Shown: positions 38,348 to 49,082 of the stretch, piece after piece
Position numbering within the stretch: position 1 is the first letter of the stretch
Layout of the letters: every line of letters begins with the position of its first letter
Source of the DNA: Tatlockia sp.
GTDB taxonomy: Bacteria; Pseudomonadota; Gammaproteobacteria; Legionellales; Legionellaceae
Length of the DNA: 64,000 bases
Direction: 5' to 3'
Assembly: GCA_013697725.1 (NCBI GenBank)
Contig: JACCWI010000026.1
Coordinates: 124,001-188,000 of the forward strand
Program-made: the position numbers and the translations under genes
Notes under the pieces: model-generated
What the model was told of the DNA's origin: nothing
Seen by the model: only the letters and a program-made list of their open reading frames with translations
Database searches by the model: none

Positions 38348-39421
38348 TTAGCGAATAAGTTGTTCAATTGTTGCGCCACCGAGGCAACGATTTTTTTCAT
38401 AAAATACTATATATTGTCCTGGCGTTATGGCGCGCTGGAAATTTGAGAACATTACATAGTGCTGACCTTGATTTTCCGGAGAGATAACACAGGCCTGTTC
38501 CGGTTGGCGATATCGTGTTTTAGCATAGCAGGTTAAGGGAAAGTTATCTTCATAATCGCCAAGCCAATGAATTTTACCGCAAATTAAGCCTTGGGAGTAA
38601 AGCATTGGGTGAGTATTGCCTTGAGCAACAATAAGCTTGTTAGAGCTCAGCTCCTTATCAACAACATACCAGGGTTCTTCACTCGCCGCCTGACGCCCAC
38701 CAATTCCAAGTCCCTGACGTTGGCCATGAGTATAATACATTAGGCCTTCATGTCGACCTAAATGCTCACCGGTACTACTGACAATCTCACCAGGTTTAGC
38801 AAGAATATATTCTTTTAAAAACGCTTTAAACCGTCTCTCGCCGATAAAACAGATGCCAGTAGAATCTTTCTTATTATGAGTGATTAGCCCTAGTTGTTTA
38901 GCAAAGTCCCTGATTTGAGTTTTAAGATAATTTCCAATCGGAAATAAAGTCTTTGCAAAGGCTCCAGGCTCAACAGCATGTAAAAAATAAGTCTGATCTT
39001 TGTCTCTATCTTTTGCTTTCAGTAATTGCCCATCCTGAACCTTCGCATAATGACCAGTTGCAATAAAATCAGCACCTAATGTTATGGCATATTTTAAGAA
39101 AGCATTAAATTTAATTTCTTTATTGCAAAGGACATCCGGATTTGGTGTTCGTCCTTTTTCATACTCCTCAAGAAAATGAGCAAAAACCCGATCCCAATAT
39201 TCTTTTGAAAAATTAATTGTATGCAAAGGTATTCGCAATTGATTACAAACTGCTTGAGCATCAGCAAGATCCGCTGCAGCAGCACAATAATCCTCGGAGT
39301 CATCTTGTTCCCAATTTTTCATGAACAAGCCTTCAACCTCATAGCCCTCTTCACGAAGAAGCCAGGCTGCCACTGAGGAATCAACGCCGCCAGACATACC
39401 GACAATAACTTTATTTTTCAT
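38348..39421 (-). CDS. mnmA: tRNA-specific 2-thiouridylase MnmA
   Basis: A 357-residue ATP pyrophosphatase. The P-loop is [11 protein letters not shown] (8-18); the first catalytic Cys is in [14 protein letters not shown] and the second in [12 protein letters not shown]. It transfers sulfur from the Tus relay to U34 of Glu, Gln and Lys tRNAs. It lies divergent from yceD with a 98-base gap that contains a TATAAT box (39461-39466) facing yceD/rpmF. Confidence 0.96.
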   Translation of the reverse strand: MKNKVIVGMSGGVDSSVAAWLLREEGYEVEGLFMKNWEQDDSEDYCAAAADLADAQAVCNQLRIPLHTINFSKEYWDRVFAHFLEEYEKGRTPNPDVLCNKEIKFNAFLKYAITLGADFIATGHYAKVQDGQLLKAKDRDKDQTYFLHAVEPGAFAKTLFPIGNYLKTQIRDFAKQLGLITHNKKDSTGICFIGERRFKAFLKEYILAKPGEIVSSTGEHLGRHEGLMYYTHGQRQGLGIGGRQAASEEPWYVVDKELSSNKLIVAQGNTHPMLYSQGLICGKIHWLGDYEDNFPLTCYAKTRYRQPEQACVISPENQGQHYVMFSNFQRAITPGQYIVFYEKNRCLGGATIEQLIR

Positions 39422-39519
39422 AGTTCAACAAATATGTATAAAAAAAATTCTATTTTACGGTATAATAAATTATTTTAATACTAATCCTAAAAGGATTTAG
39501 TAAATCTTTAAGTGAAATT

Positions 39520-39936
39520 ATGTTAGTTAATTTAAAAATAATTGCAGAACAAGATGCGCAACAATCGCAAGATATTGAAATATCAGGTAGGCTTCCAGGA
39601 CATTTACATTCGCCTTGTGTTGTCCACTGCTTATTTCAGGCAAAGGCATATAAAGATTACTATCTGCTAACTTTACGAAGCGATGCGGCTCTGACAATTA
39701 CTTGCCAACGTTGCCTCACCGAGTTTTCTCATCAATATAGTAATACTACTGAGCTTGCTATTTGTGACTCTGATGAGACAGCAGAACGAATGATGAATCA
39801 CTATGATTGCATTGTTTCTGATTATCGAATTGATTTAGGGGAGATAATTACTGATGAATTATATCTTTATTCTCCTGAATTTCACCTTGATATAGACCAA
39901 TGTAACGATGAAATTGCTAAATATATTAACCAGTAA
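39520..39936 (+). CDS. yceD: DUF177 protein YceD
   Basis: A 138-residue protein of the YceD/DUF177 family: LRSDAALTITCQRCLTEF (the CxxC pair) and ELYLYSPEFHL near the C-terminus. In many bacteria it lies directly before rpmF and is linked to rRNA maturation, although its exact role is unclear. Here it is 88 bases upstream of rpmF. The order yceD-rpmF-plsX-fab is the standard proteobacterial arrangement. Confidence 0.88.
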   Translation: MLVNLKIIAEQDAQQSQDIEISGRLPGHLHSPCVVHCLFQAKAYKDYYLLTLRSDAALTITCQRCLTEFSHQYSNTTELAICDSDETAERMMNHYDCIVSDYRIDLGEIITDELYLYSPEFHLDIDQCNDEIAKYINQ

Positions 39937-40024
39937 AAAGAATAAATCATAAATCACTTGGATTACTGACAAAAAATCGGTAATATTTCGCCCAGCAATT
40001 GCAAATTGTTTAGGAGTAATAACA

Positions 40025-40219
40025 ATGGCTGTACAACAAAATAAAAAATCACGTTCAAGACGTGATATGCGTCGTTCACATGATGCTTTAACTCAACCGA
40101 CATTATCCGTAGATGCAACGACAGGTGAAACCCATCGTCGGCACCATATTACAGAAGACGGTTACTACCGGGGTAGAAAAATACTTGATACGGGTAACGT
40201 TTACGAAGAACAAGAGTAA
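40025..40219 (+). CDS. rpmF: 50S ribosomal protein L32
   Basis: A 64-residue basic protein. [20 protein letters not shown] is the universal L32 start, and [17 protein letters not shown] its end. It contains no cysteines and is thus the zinc-free form. AGGAG at 40013-40017 supports the ATG. plsX starts five bases after its stop. Confidence 0.95.
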   Translation: MAVQQNKKSRSRRDMRRSHDALTQPTLSVDATTGETHRRHHITEDGYYRGRKILDTGNVYEEQE

Positions 40220-40224
40220 TTCGC

Positions 40225-41253
40225 TTGAAAAATATCACCATTGCGATTGATGCGATGGGCGGGGATCACGGACTCCATGTCGTGATTCCTGCTTGTTTAC
40301 GTGCTGCAAGACACAACCCCGATTTGAAGTTGTTGTTGGTTGGTGATCAGAATCAGGTAAACACGCATCTTACAAAATTAGGCGTCGCTGATAATAAACA
40401 GTTTTCTGTTGTTCATGCATCGGAAATTGTTGCTATGGACGAATTGCCTTCTCATGCAATGCGTAATAAAAAAGATTCTTCCATGCGGGTGGCAATCAAT
40501 CTTGTCAAAGAAGGGCGAGCACAAGCTTGTGTTAGTGCGGGTAACACCGGCGCTCTCATGGCTACTGCACGCTTTGTTCTAAAAACCCTTCCCGGAATTG
40601 ATCGTCCAGCAATTATTTCAGAGTTACCAACACTTCAGGGTCGAACGCGAGTTGTTGATCTTGGGGCTAATGTTGATTCTTGCGCTGAACATCTTTTCCA
40701 ATTTGCGGTAATGGGCTCTGCATTAATTCAAGCAGTAGACAAGAAAGAAAAACCCAAAATAGCTTTGTTGAATATTGGTGTTGAAGAAATCAAAGGAAAT
40801 GATCAAGTTAAACGAACCGCTCACATGCTCGCTGAATGTAGTCTGTTAAATTATGTTGGCTATGTAGAAGGTGATCACTTTTATTCAGGCCAAGTTGATT
40901 TAGTAGTCTGTGATGGCTTTGTGGGAAATGTGGCATTAAAGGCTAGTGAAGGTCTTGCCAAATTGATGCTTGTCGGCTTAAAAGAATCATTTTCCCGCAA
41001 TTTTTTTGCAAAAATTGCGGGTTTAGTTGCTTTGCCCGCATTAAAACATTTAAAGAAGCGAATCGACCCGTCGCGCTATAATGGTGCAAGTTTATTAGGC
41101 TTGAACGGCATCGTGGTTAAAAGTCATGGTGGAGCCGGCGAATTGGCATTTCAATTTGCTATCGAAGAAGCAATGTTAGAAGTAAAAAATAATGTAGTTG
41201 ATCTGGTACGGAATCAAATAAATGATTTTATCAACCAAGGTTTGTTACTATGA
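40225..41253 (+). CDS. plsX: Phosphate acyltransferase PlsX
   Basis: A 342-residue enzyme with a TTG start. The signature [11 protein letters not shown] sits at the N-terminus, followed by [28 protein letters not shown] and [15 protein letters not shown]. PlsX makes acyl-phosphate from acyl-ACP for phospholipid synthesis. The TTG lies five bases after the rpmF stop without a strong ribosome binding site, so translation is probably coupled to rpmF. It overlaps fabH by four bases. Confidence 0.95.
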   Translation: MKNITIAIDAMGGDHGLHVVIPACLRAARHNPDLKLLLVGDQNQVNTHLTKLGVADNKQFSVVHASEIVAMDELPSHAMRNKKDSSMRVAINLVKEGRAQACVSAGNTGALMATARFVLKTLPGIDRPAIISELPTLQGRTRVVDLGANVDSCAEHLFQFAVMGSALIQAVDKKEKPKIALLNIGVEEIKGNDQVKRTAHMLAECSLLNYVGYVEGDHFYSGQVDLVVCDGFVGNVALKASEGLAKLMLVGLKESFSRNFFAKIAGLVALPALKHLKKRIDPSRYNGASLLGLNGIVVKSHGGAGELAFQFAIEEAMLEVKNNVVDLVRNQINDFINQGLLL

Positions 41254-42203
41254 GAAATGCTGTTATTAATGGTACTGGTAGTTATTTACCTGACCGCCTA
41301 ATCACAAATTACGATTTAGAATCGCAATTGGACACCACGCATGAGTGGATCTTGTCCAGAACTGGCATTGCTAGCAGGCATATCGCTGCAGATCATGAAA
41401 CAACATCCTTTATGGCTTGTCAGGCAGCTATTAAAGCAATGGCAACTTCCGATATTAATAGTGAAGAATTAGATTTAATCTTAGTCGCCACCTGTACACC
41501 TAATCATTTTTTTCCAAGCATGGCCTGTCATGTTCAAGAAGCACTTAAAATAAGTCGACCTATACCGGCCTTTGACGTTAGCGCTGCATGCAGCGGCTTC
41601 GTTTATGCAATGGACATTGCAAAACAATATATTAATTCAGGTTCTGCCAAGCATGTTTTAGTAATTGGCAGCGAATCCATGTCGCGTGCCCTCGATTGGA
41701 CTGACCGTTCCACCTGTGTATTATTTGGTGATGGTGCTGGTGCTGTAGTTTTAAGTGCCAGTGATAAACCTGGCATTCTGGCAAGTACCCTACATGCTAT
41801 GCATGATAAAGATTCTTTTTTGAGCTATCCCAATCTGGCAACAGAGCCCCAAAAAGCATTTATTGGCATGGCTGGAAATGAAGTATTTAAGTTAGCCGTT
41901 AATATAATGGGTGATGTTGTTGATGAAGTGCTTGCACTTTGCCATTTACAAAAATCTGATATTGATTGGCTCATACCCCATCAAGCAAACATTCGAATTA
42001 TTCAGGCTATCGCCAAAAAATTAGATTTACCCATGTCACGGGTCATTGTAACTATAGAGCAACAGGGTAACACCTCTGCAGCCTCTATACCTTTAGCATT
42101 AGATTTTTCAATCCGCGAAAAGCGCATAAAACGCGGAGATAGGCTGCTCATAGAATCCTTTGGTGGAGGAATGACTTGGGGAGCTATAGTTATTAATTAT
42201 TAG
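41250..42203 (+). CDS. fabH: Beta-ketoacyl-ACP synthase III
   Basis: A 317-residue condensing enzyme. The catalytic triad is Cys114 ([11 protein letters not shown]), His in [10 protein letters not shown] and Asn in QQGNTSAAS. The N-terminus [13 protein letters not shown] is typical of FabH. It begins fatty-acid synthesis by condensing acetyl-CoA with malonyl-ACP. The ATG overlaps the plsX stop. A 137-base gap then separates it from fabD. Confidence 0.96.
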   Translation: MRNAVINGTGSYLPDRLITNYDLESQLDTTHEWILSRTGIASRHIAADHETTSFMACQAAIKAMATSDINSEELDLILVATCTPNHFFPSMACHVQEALKISRPIPAFDVSAACSGFVYAMDIAKQYINSGSAKHVLVIGSESMSRALDWTDRSTCVLFGDGAGAVVLSASDKPGILASTLHAMHDKDSFLSYPNLATEPQKAFIGMAGNEVFKLAVNIMGDVVDEVLALCHLQKSDIDWLIPHQANIRIIQAIAKKLDLPMSRVIVTIEQQGNTSAASIPLALDFSIREKRIKRGDRLLIESFGGGMTWGAIVINY

Positions 42204-42340
42204 CTGGTATTTGAATTATTAGCTTAATTATCAAATGCTCAGTATTTTACTTAAATAGTTTTGAGAAGATTCTATTCTCCGAATAATAGCTAAATCTAGC
42301 CTACTGGATTCTGAGGTGGGATGTTTGGGAGCTTAACGAA

Positions 42341-43294
42341 ATGACAAATTTAGCTTATGTTTTTCCTGGTCAAGGATCTCAATTTGTAGGGATGTTAGCC
42401 GGATTGGCTGAGCAATATCCTTTAATTAAGGATCATTTCTCTCAGGTTTCTGAGCGGATCGGTTATGATCTTTGGCAATTAGTTCAAGAAGGCCCTGAAG
42501 CTAAACTTAATCAAACTGAACATACGCAGGTAGCTATGCTCACTGCGGATGTGTCTATTTATTATCTTTTAAAAAAATTAGGTCTTGGCTCGGCGAAAAT
42601 GATGGCCGGACATAGCCTTGGTGAATATGCTGCTTTAGTTTCTGCTAATGCACTTAGTCTGGTTGATGCGGCTAGCTTAGTGGCAAAACGAGGCGAACTA
42701 ATGCAAAAATCTGTACCACTTGGACAGGGTGCTATGGCTGCAATTGTGGGTTTGAATGATGAATTAGTTGAAACTATTTGTCTACAAGCAAGCAATGAAC
42801 AATTTTTGGTAAGCCCGGCAAATTATAATGCACTGGGTCAAATCGTAGTTGCAGGTCATACCACTGCTGTCGAAAAGGCTGTGCAGCTCGCGCTTGCAGC
42901 AGAAGCAAGACTTGCTAAAATGATACCGGTTAGTGTTCCCTGTCATTGTCCATTATTAAAAGATGCTGCAGAAGCTTTTGCAGAAGAGCTGGCACTGATT
43001 AATTTCAAAACACCGAGCACAGTAGTAATTTCAAATGTTGATCTCAGTAATTATAAATCTCCGGCGCAAATTCGTTTGCTTTTGAAGGAACAATTATTTC
43101 TACCCGTACGTTGGGTTGAAACAATTCAACTCATGAAAAAAAATCAAATAGACTATGTGGTAGAATGTGGCCCAGGAAAAGTACTGGCAGGTTTGATAAA
43201 ACGTATTGAACGGGATTTAAATACCACTAGTGTGAATGACGCTGCAAGCCTCGAGCAAGCTTTAGCGCAGATGAGTTTAGAAGCTCTCGTGTAA
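42341..43294 (+). CDS. fabD: Malonyl-CoA:ACP transacylase
   Basis: A 317-residue transacylase. The active Ser92 is in GHSLGEYAAL; other signatures are VFPGQGSQFVGM at the N-terminus, QVAMLTADVS, and the His in VPCHCPLL. It loads malonate on ACP for chain extension. fabG follows 12 bases later. The gap before it probably carries an internal promoter. Confidence 0.96.
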   Translation: MTNLAYVFPGQGSQFVGMLAGLAEQYPLIKDHFSQVSERIGYDLWQLVQEGPEAKLNQTEHTQVAMLTADVSIYYLLKKLGLGSAKMMAGHSLGEYAALVSANALSLVDAASLVAKRGELMQKSVPLGQGAMAAIVGLNDELVETICLQASNEQFLVSPANYNALGQIVVAGHTTAVEKAVQLALAAEARLAKMIPVSVPCHCPLLKDAAEAFAEELALINFKTPSTVVISNVDLSNYKSPAQIRLLLKEQLFLPVRWVETIQLMKKNQIDYVVECGPGKVLAGLIKRIERDLNTTSVNDAASLEQALAQMSLEALV

Positions 43295-43306
43295 TAAGGG
43301 TTAACC

Positions 43307-44053
43307 ATGACAAATTTACAAGGTAAAATTACATTAGTTACTGGCGCAAGCCGCGGCATTGGTAAAGCTATTGCCTTGAATTTTGCGAAAAAAGGAGCCT
43401 ATGTAATTGGTTCTGCAACTACAGCTGAAGGCGCTGAGGCTATCTCCAAGCTATTTAACGATGAAGGGGTTGAAGGGGAAGGAGTTGTACTGAATATAAC
43501 ATCTCGAGAAGATATTGAAAATTTGATGACCTCACTCTCTGATCAAAATAAAGTACCTTCTATTTTAGTGAATAATGCAGGCATTACCTGCGATAACCTA
43601 TTACTTAGAATGGATGACGAAGAATGGTATAAAGTCATCGAAACTAATTTAAATGCTATATTTAGATTATCCAAGGCTTGCATTAAACCCATGTTTCGCG
43701 CACGTTGGGGACGCATCATTTCTGTTGGCTCTGTTGTAGGCTCTAGTGGTAATTCTGGCCAAACTAATTATACCGCGGCAAAAGCTGGCATCATTGGTTT
43801 CAGTAAATCCCTGGCACAGGAAATTGCCAGCCGAGGCATTACTGTAAATGTAGTTGCTCCTGGATTTATTGATACAGATATGACAAGCTCCTTACCTGAT
43901 ATGGTAAAGGAAGAAATGTTAAAACGAATACCTATGAGACGTCTGGGCAGTGTTGAGGATATTGCAGAAACGGTTGCCTTTTTGGCTTCTGATAGTGCAA
44001 ATTATATTACAGGTGAGACCATTCATGTGAATGGTGGCATGTATATGGATTAA
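43307..44053 (+). CDS. fabG: 3-oxoacyl-ACP reductase
   Basis: A 248-residue SDR: TGASRGIGKAIAL cofactor motif, NNAGITCDNLLLRM (the FabG-specific loop), the catalytic YTAAKAG and VAPGFIDTDMT. It reduces 3-oxoacyl-ACP with NADPH in each elongation cycle. It sits between fabD and acpP. Confidence 0.96.
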   Translation: MTNLQGKITLVTGASRGIGKAIALNFAKKGAYVIGSATTAEGAEAISKLFNDEGVEGEGVVLNITSREDIENLMTSLSDQNKVPSILVNNAGITCDNLLLRMDDEEWYKVIETNLNAIFRLSKACIKPMFRARWGRIISVGSVVGSSGNSGQTNYTAAKAGIIGFSKSLAQEIASRGITVNVVAPGFIDTDMTSSLPDMVKEEMLKRIPMRRLGSVEDIAETVAFLASDSANYITGETIHVNGGMYMD

Positions 44054-44126
44054 TTGGGCTTGCGTTCTTTGAATAATTGAATAAACTAGCCTGCATGAGT
44101 TTTTTAACTAAGAGGAAATACAAGTT

Positions 44127-44375
44127 ATGAGTACAGTAGAAGACCGAGTTCGCAAAATTGTTGTCGAACAATTGGGTGTTAAAGAGGACGAGTTGAAAAA
44201 TGATGCATCCTTTGTTGATGACTTGGGTGCTGACTCCCTGGATACTGTTGAATTAGTAATGGCTTTAGAAGAAGAGTTTGAAACTGAAATTCCTGATGAA
44301 AAAGCTGAAAAAATTACTACTATTCAAGAAGCTATTGATTACATTGAATCCAATCTTAAAAAAGAAGAAGCCTAA
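44127..44375 (+). CDS. acpP: Acyl carrier protein
   Basis: An 82-residue acidic ACP. Ser37 in [18 protein letters not shown] carries the phosphopantetheine. AGAGGAAAT before the ATG is a strong ribosome binding site, matching the high expression expected. A 73-base gap to fabG may hold its own promoter, as in other bacteria. Confidence 0.97.
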   Translation: MSTVEDRVRKIVVEQLGVKEDELKNDASFVDDLGADSLDTVELVMALEEEFETEIPDEKAEKITTIQEAIDYIESNLKKEEA

Positions 44376-44393
44376 TACTTCGAGGAGCATTCG

Positions 44394-45632
44394 TTGACTA
44401 AGCGGCGTGTTGTTATCACCGGCATGGGAATGGTTACTCCTGTCGGCTTAAATGTAGAAGAATCCTGGCAAAATATTTTAGCTGGAAAAAGCGGTGTGGC
44501 TCGAGTTGAAGAGTTTGATACTGCTGATTTTTCAACTAAAATTTGGGCGAAGGTCAAAAATTTCAACATTGAAAATCATGCGTCGCTCAAAGAAGCTCGT
44601 AAAATGGATATGTTTACTCAGTATGGCATGGCTGCAGCAGATGAAGCCATAGCAGATTCTGGGTTAAACATGGATGAAAAGCTTTCCTGCCGGACCGGCG
44701 TTGCAGTTGGCGCTGGTATTGGCGGAATTCAGACAATCACTGATAACCAGGACAGGTTGGTCAGCGGTGGTCCACGTAAAGTGTCTCCTTTTTTTATTCC
44801 TGCCGGAATTATTAACATGGTAGCAGGACAAATTTCTATAAAACACAAATTAAAAGGGCCTAACATATCAGTAGTTACGGCTTGCACTACAGGAACACAC
44901 AACATTGGTCTCGCTGGGCGCATGATTGCTTATGGTGATGCTGATGTTATGGTCTGTGGTGGTGCGGAAATGACAACAACACCGCTTTGTTTAGCCGGTT
45001 TCTCGGCTGTAAGGTCACTTTCTAAACGTAATGATGAACCCGAAAAAGCATCTCGACCCTGGGATAAAGATAGAGATGGTTTTGTAATGGGTGAGGGCGC
45101 AGGAATTCTGGTACTTGAAGAATATGAACATGCAAAAGCGCGTGGTGCCAAGATTTACGCTGAATTGGTTGGTTTTGGTATGTCAGGTGATGCTTATCAC
45201 ATCACAGCTCCAGATGAAGACGCGGATGGTGCATCGCGCTCTATGATTGCAGCTATTGAAGATGCTGGAATAGAGCCTGAGCAAATTGATTATATCAATG
45301 CTCATGGAACATCCACTTATCTTAATGATTTAAATGAAACTAAAGCGGTTAAGCGAGTATTTAAAGAACATGCTTATGAATTAGCTATAAGTTCAACAAA
45401 ATCCATGACGGGTCATTTATTGGGGGCTGCTGGAGCAGTAGAGGCTATTTTTAGTATTCTTGCCATTCAAGATCAAATTGCACCGCCTACGATAAATTTA
45501 GACAATCCGGATGAAGGATTTGATTTAAACTATGTTGCGCATGAGCCACAAAAAAGACGAATTGATTATGCTTTATCTAATTCTCTTGGCTTTGGTGGCA
45601 CAAATGGAAGCTTATTATTTAAGCGAGTTTAG
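44394..45632 (+). CDS. fabF: Beta-ketoacyl-ACP synthase II
   Basis: A 412-residue condensing enzyme with a TTG start supported by GAGGAG eight bases upstream. The catalytic Cys164 is in [12 protein letters not shown]; His in [12 protein letters not shown] and His in [13 protein letters not shown] complete the triad. It elongates acyl-ACP and controls unsaturated chain length with temperature. mltG starts two bases after its stop. Confidence 0.96.
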   Translation: MTKRRVVITGMGMVTPVGLNVEESWQNILAGKSGVARVEEFDTADFSTKIWAKVKNFNIENHASLKEARKMDMFTQYGMAAADEAIADSGLNMDEKLSCRTGVAVGAGIGGIQTITDNQDRLVSGGPRKVSPFFIPAGIINMVAGQISIKHKLKGPNISVVTACTTGTHNIGLAGRMIAYGDADVMVCGGAEMTTTPLCLAGFSAVRSLSKRNDEPEKASRPWDKDRDGFVMGEGAGILVLEEYEHAKARGAKIYAELVGFGMSGDAYHITAPDEDADGASRSMIAAIEDAGIEPEQIDYINAHGTSTYLNDLNETKAVKRVFKEHAYELAISSTKSMTGHLLGAAGAVEAIFSILAIQDQIAPPTINLDNPDEGFDLNYVAHEPQKRRIDYALSNSLGFGGTNGSLLFKRV

Positions 45633-45634
45633 AT

Positions 45635-46639
45635 GTGAACAGTTGGCAGAGACTTAAATCAGTCTGGCTCTTTGCTTTGCTAACGGTTTTAATCGCTTTC
45701 ATTTTTTTTACGCTTGAAATTTACAAACTACAAACAAAGCCTTTATTAGTTGAGAATTCAAATCCTTTAACTATTATAGTGGATAGAAATGCCTCTGCTG
45801 TCAGTTTTGTAAAGATGCTTAAGGAAAAGCATTTAATTAAATCAAGTTATTTATTACTTAATTTTATACGATTTCAAGGCTTAACCAATCGTTTAAAAGC
45901 AGGAATTTATCAACTCAATTCTGGTGAAACAGCACCACAATTTCTTTTAAAAGTAGTTTCTGGGCAAGTGATGGTCCAATCATTTAGGATTATTGAAGGC
46001 TCAACTCTTGAGCAAGTTAAATTAAATCTACAAAATGCACCTTATTTAAAATATAGTTCTGACGATTGGCAGACTTTAGTTGTTAATTATTCGAGTGCAG
46101 AAGGTTTGCTGCTTGCTGATACCTATAATTATAATGCGGGTTCAGAGGCCAAGTATTTATTGAGGCTAGCCAATCAAAAACTCCAGGATTATCTAAGTTT
46201 AAGTTGGGAAAATCGTAGCCCAGGCCTACCTTATAAATCCTCTTATGAGTTACTCATTGTTGCTTCAATTCTTGAAAAAGAAACTTCCTTGGCTGAGGAA
46301 AGAAAAATTATTTCCGGCGTAATAATCAATCGCTTAACTAAAAAAATGCCCTTGCAGATGGATCCAACTGTGATTTATGCTTTGGGATCTAATTACACAG
46401 GAAAATTAAGTCATGCTGATATGAGTGTCAATTCACCTTACAACAGTTACATTCATCGTGGCTTACCACCAACACCAATTGCCATGGTTGGTAAAAAAGC
46501 ACTTGATGCAGCGGCACATCCCAAGCCTAGTAATTACCTGTATTTTGTTGCAAAAGGAGGCGGTGCCCATCAATTTTCGGCCACTTATGAGGAACAAAAG
46601 GCTGCCATTTCACGATATCTCCTTAAGAGGCAAAAATGA
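45635..46639 (+). CDS. mltG: Endolytic murein transglycosylase MltG
   Basis: A 334-residue YceG-like protein with a GTG start. One N-terminal transmembrane helix (about 8-28) anchors it; the periplasmic domain includes the LysM-like region and the catalytic Glu in ASILEKETSLAEE, then GVIINRLTKKMPLQMDPTVIYALG and SPYNSYIHRGLPPTPIAMVG. It cuts nascent glycan strands and sets their length. Its stop overlaps the tmk start by four bases. Confidence 0.94.
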   Translation: MNSWQRLKSVWLFALLTVLIAFIFFTLEIYKLQTKPLLVENSNPLTIIVDRNASAVSFVKMLKEKHLIKSSYLLLNFIRFQGLTNRLKAGIYQLNSGETAPQFLLKVVSGQVMVQSFRIIEGSTLEQVKLNLQNAPYLKYSSDDWQTLVVNYSSAEGLLLADTYNYNAGSEAKYLLRLANQKLQDYLSLSWENRSPGLPYKSSYELLIVASILEKETSLAEERKIISGVIINRLTKKMPLQMDPTVIYALGSNYTGKLSHADMSVNSPYNSYIHRGLPPTPIAMVGKKALDAAAHPKPSNYLYFVAKGGGAHQFSATYEEQKAAISRYLLKRQK

Positions 46640-47277
46640 GTGAACGTGGGTGCTTTATCGTAGTGGAAGGGCTTGAAGGAGCTGGAAAATCCACTGCCAT
46701 TGAAACAATCAAACTTTATTTAAAGAATATAGCTCCCGAACTAATACTAACCCGGGAACCAGGCGGAACTCGAGTTGGTGAAATTATTCGATCCATGCTT
46801 AAAGATAAGATTGAGGGTGAAACTCTTGATGCTCGTAGTGAATTACTACTATTTTATGCGGCAAGAATTCAATTAGTGGAAGAAATTATTCGACCAGCTC
46901 TTAAGCGAGGAGCTTGGGTTTTGGCTGATCGTTTTGAATTATCAACTTTTGCTTATCAAGGTTGGGGAAGAGGTTTGGATATTGAAATAATTGAGCAATT
47001 GTCCACCTTTGGCTTGGAGTCTTTTAGTCCAGATCTTATTTTCTATTTAGATATTGATCCCGAACAGGGACTGCAACGAGTAAATCAACGGGGGGAAACT
47101 GATAGAATTGAGCAGGAATCCTTAACCTTCTTTACTAAAGTTCGTCAAGGCTATCTTACAATGATTAGAACAATGGAAAATGTGGTGACTATTAATGCCA
47201 GCCAAAATGTTGATTTAGTGAAAGATGAAATACTAACTCAACTCAAACAATTTAATGCAGCTCATGCAAACAACTAA
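46636..47277 (+). CDS. tmk: Thymidylate kinase
   Basis: A 213-residue P-loop kinase: EGLEGAGKST (Walker A), TREPGGT, and the LADRFELSTFAYQGWGR dTMP-binding segment. It makes dTDP for DNA synthesis. Its 3' end overlaps the holB start region by up to 23 bases, so the two genes are coupled. Confidence 0.96.
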   Translation: MSERGCFIVVEGLEGAGKSTAIETIKLYLKNIAPELILTREPGGTRVGEIIRSMLKDKIEGETLDARSELLLFYAARIQLVEEIIRPALKRGAWVLADRFELSTFAYQGWGRGLDIEIIEQLSTFGLESFSPDLIFYLDIDPEQGLQRVNQRGETDRIEQESLTFFTKVRQGYLTMIRTMENVVTINASQNVDLVKDEILTQLKQFNAAHANN

Positions 47278-48178
47278 TAATACAGAATTAAATAGCCAAT
47301 TATGGCAGCGCTTTAAAACCGCTCATGCTAGAGATAAATTGCCTCAGGCTCTGCTTTTGATTGGCTCTGAAACGTCTAATCTAGTGGATTTTAGCTATAA
47401 AATGGCAGCGACTCTCGTTTGCACTGCGATTGAAAAGCCTTGCTATTGTTGTAAACCCTGCCGCTTAGTTAAGCAAGCAGAACATCCTGATCTCAGTTTT
47501 TTGCAGCCTGATGATTCGGGTCTAATTAAAATTGATAAAATTCGGGAGCTGCATACTCTTGCTTATCGCTCGCCGCAAATGGGTAGGGATCGAATTATAA
47601 TTATTTACCAAGTTGAAAAGATGAATGTCGCTGCAGCTAATGCGCTGCTAAAGTTATTGGAAGAACCGCCTGCAAGCCTTCGCTTTTTCTTAATTGCTGA
47701 GCAAATTCTAAATTTACCTGCAACTATTATCAGTCGTTGTCAGCTTTGGCGGGCAATCCAAACTAATTATTTAATCTCTGACTTTCTCACTTTGGCACAA
47801 AATCATAAAACAGAGAGTGAACGAGGATTAGTTTTTCAACAATTACCCTTGATTATCGATGGTTTAGTTGCGATACAAGCAAAAAAAGTTTCTAGTTTAA
47901 CTCTAGCAGCTAAGTGGGTGTCTTATGAATTTAATCCCCTGATTTGGTTGCTTTATTTAATAACCAGTCAACTTATTGAATATAAATTTAATAATATTCA
48001 TCAAAAAGAGTTTTGGACTGAGCAAATGGATTCTTTAGCAAAAAATTTTAAGCCGGATCATCTGTTTAAGCAGCTAGATCAATTAAACGACATTAGTAAA
48101 AAATTACAAAGCAATAACAACATGAATCATTTGTTGGTGCTAGAAAATTTTTTGCTTGGTTACTCGCAAATAGAGTAG
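47255..48178 (+). CDS. holB: DNA polymerase III delta' subunit
   Basis: A 307-residue clamp-loader subunit. The Cys-rich zinc module is CTAIEKPCYCCKPCRLVKQAEHP-like spacing near residues 55-80 (Cys at four positions), followed by KIDKIREL, VEKMNVAAANALLKLLEEPP and the sensor LPATIISRCQ. It completes the clamp loader with delta and gamma/tau. Start may be 47255 or the next ATG at 47264, both inside tmk. In Pseudomonas pilZ lies between holB and tatD; only 28 bases separate them here. Confidence 0.92.
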   Translation: MQLMQTTNNTELNSQLWQRFKTAHARDKLPQALLLIGSETSNLVDFSYKMAATLVCTAIEKPCYCCKPCRLVKQAEHPDLSFLQPDDSGLIKIDKIRELHTLAYRSPQMGRDRIIIIYQVEKMNVAAANALLKLLEEPPASLRFFLIAEQILNLPATIISRCQLWRAIQTNYLISDFLTLAQNHKTESERGLVFQQLPLIIDGLVAIQAKKVSSLTLAAKWVSYEFNPLIWLLYLITSQLIEYKFNNIHQKEFWTEQMDSLAKNFKPDHLFKQLDQLNDISKKLQSNNNMNHLLVLENFLLGYSQIE

Positions 48179-48206
48179 AACTAAAAATCAAACAAGGGTT
48201 CACATT

Positions 48207-48995
48207 ATGTTGGTAGACTCTCATTGTCATCTTAATTTCCTTGATTTAACGGAATTTAACAACGATTTAAAGCAAGTAATTGCCAAAGCAAAAGAAAATG
48301 GAGTTGAGCATTTTCTCTGCGTTTGTGTCGAATTAGATGATTACCCAACCCTTTGTCAAATTGCAGAAAATTATTCCAATATTTCTATTTCAGTAGGGCT
48401 TCATCCCAATTCTGAAATAGCTGTAGAACCCACTGCAACTCAATTAGTTAATTTTGCAAAACATCCATTATGTATTGCAATTGGCGAAACAGGTTTGGAT
48501 TATTTCAGAACAGAAAAAGGTCAAGCCCAGGAACTGCAAAGAGACCGTTTTCGGGCACATATCCAAGCTGCACGTCAAGCAATAAAACCCCTAATTATTC
48601 ATACTCGACAAGCTGCGGAAGACACGCTGCTGGTAATGGAAGAAGAAAAGGCAGAAGAGATAGGTGGTGTAATGCATTGTTTTTCTGAGAGTTGGGAAAT
48701 TGCTAAACGAGCTTTAGACTTGAATTTTTATATTTCTTTGTCAGGGATCGTGACTTTTAAGAACGCTATTGAACTACATGAATTGGCAAAAAAAATTCCT
48801 AAAGATAGACTACTTATTGAAACAGATTCACCCTATCTTGCCCCTACTCCTTTTCGTGGTAAACAAAATCATCCAGCTTTAGTTAAATATGTAGCCATGG
48901 CTTTAAGTGAATTACGACAGGTTAGCTTTGAAGAGCTTGCCCAACAAACCACTGATAATTTTTATCGTTGTTTCAGAATTGAAACAAGAACTTAG
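48207..48995 (+). CDS. TatD-family metal-dependent DNase
   Basis: A 262-residue TIM-barrel hydrolase. Metal ligands show in DSHCHLNF at the N-terminus, ETGLDYF, LIIHTRQA and TDSPYLAP. It corresponds to the YcfH branch that follows holB in many proteobacteria, a 3'-5' exonuclease. ACAAGGG 5' of the ATG is a weak ribosome binding site. It closes the fatty-acid/replication block. Confidence 0.93.
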   Translation: MLVDSHCHLNFLDLTEFNNDLKQVIAKAKENGVEHFLCVCVELDDYPTLCQIAENYSNISISVGLHPNSEIAVEPTATQLVNFAKHPLCIAIGETGLDYFRTEKGQAQELQRDRFRAHIQAARQAIKPLIIHTRQAAEDTLLVMEEEKAEEIGGVMHCFSESWEIAKRALDLNFYISLSGIVTFKNAIELHELAKKIPKDRLLIETDSPYLAPTPFRGKQNHPALVKYVAMALSELRQVSFEELAQQTTDNFYRCFRIETRT

Positions 48996-49082
48996 CCATA
49001 TTTTAATAGGTCGGGCTTAGGTTGTGCAGTAAGTGGTGTCCAAATAAATGAGTTGAAAGCGCACTAGTTTAAGCCTAACCTT

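Noticed and set aside
39430..39466. Full promoter for yceD-rpmF with TATAAT at 39461
   Set aside because: The -10 box is good, but no acceptable -35 hexamer lies at 16-18 bases, so I mention only the -10 in the mnmA entry.
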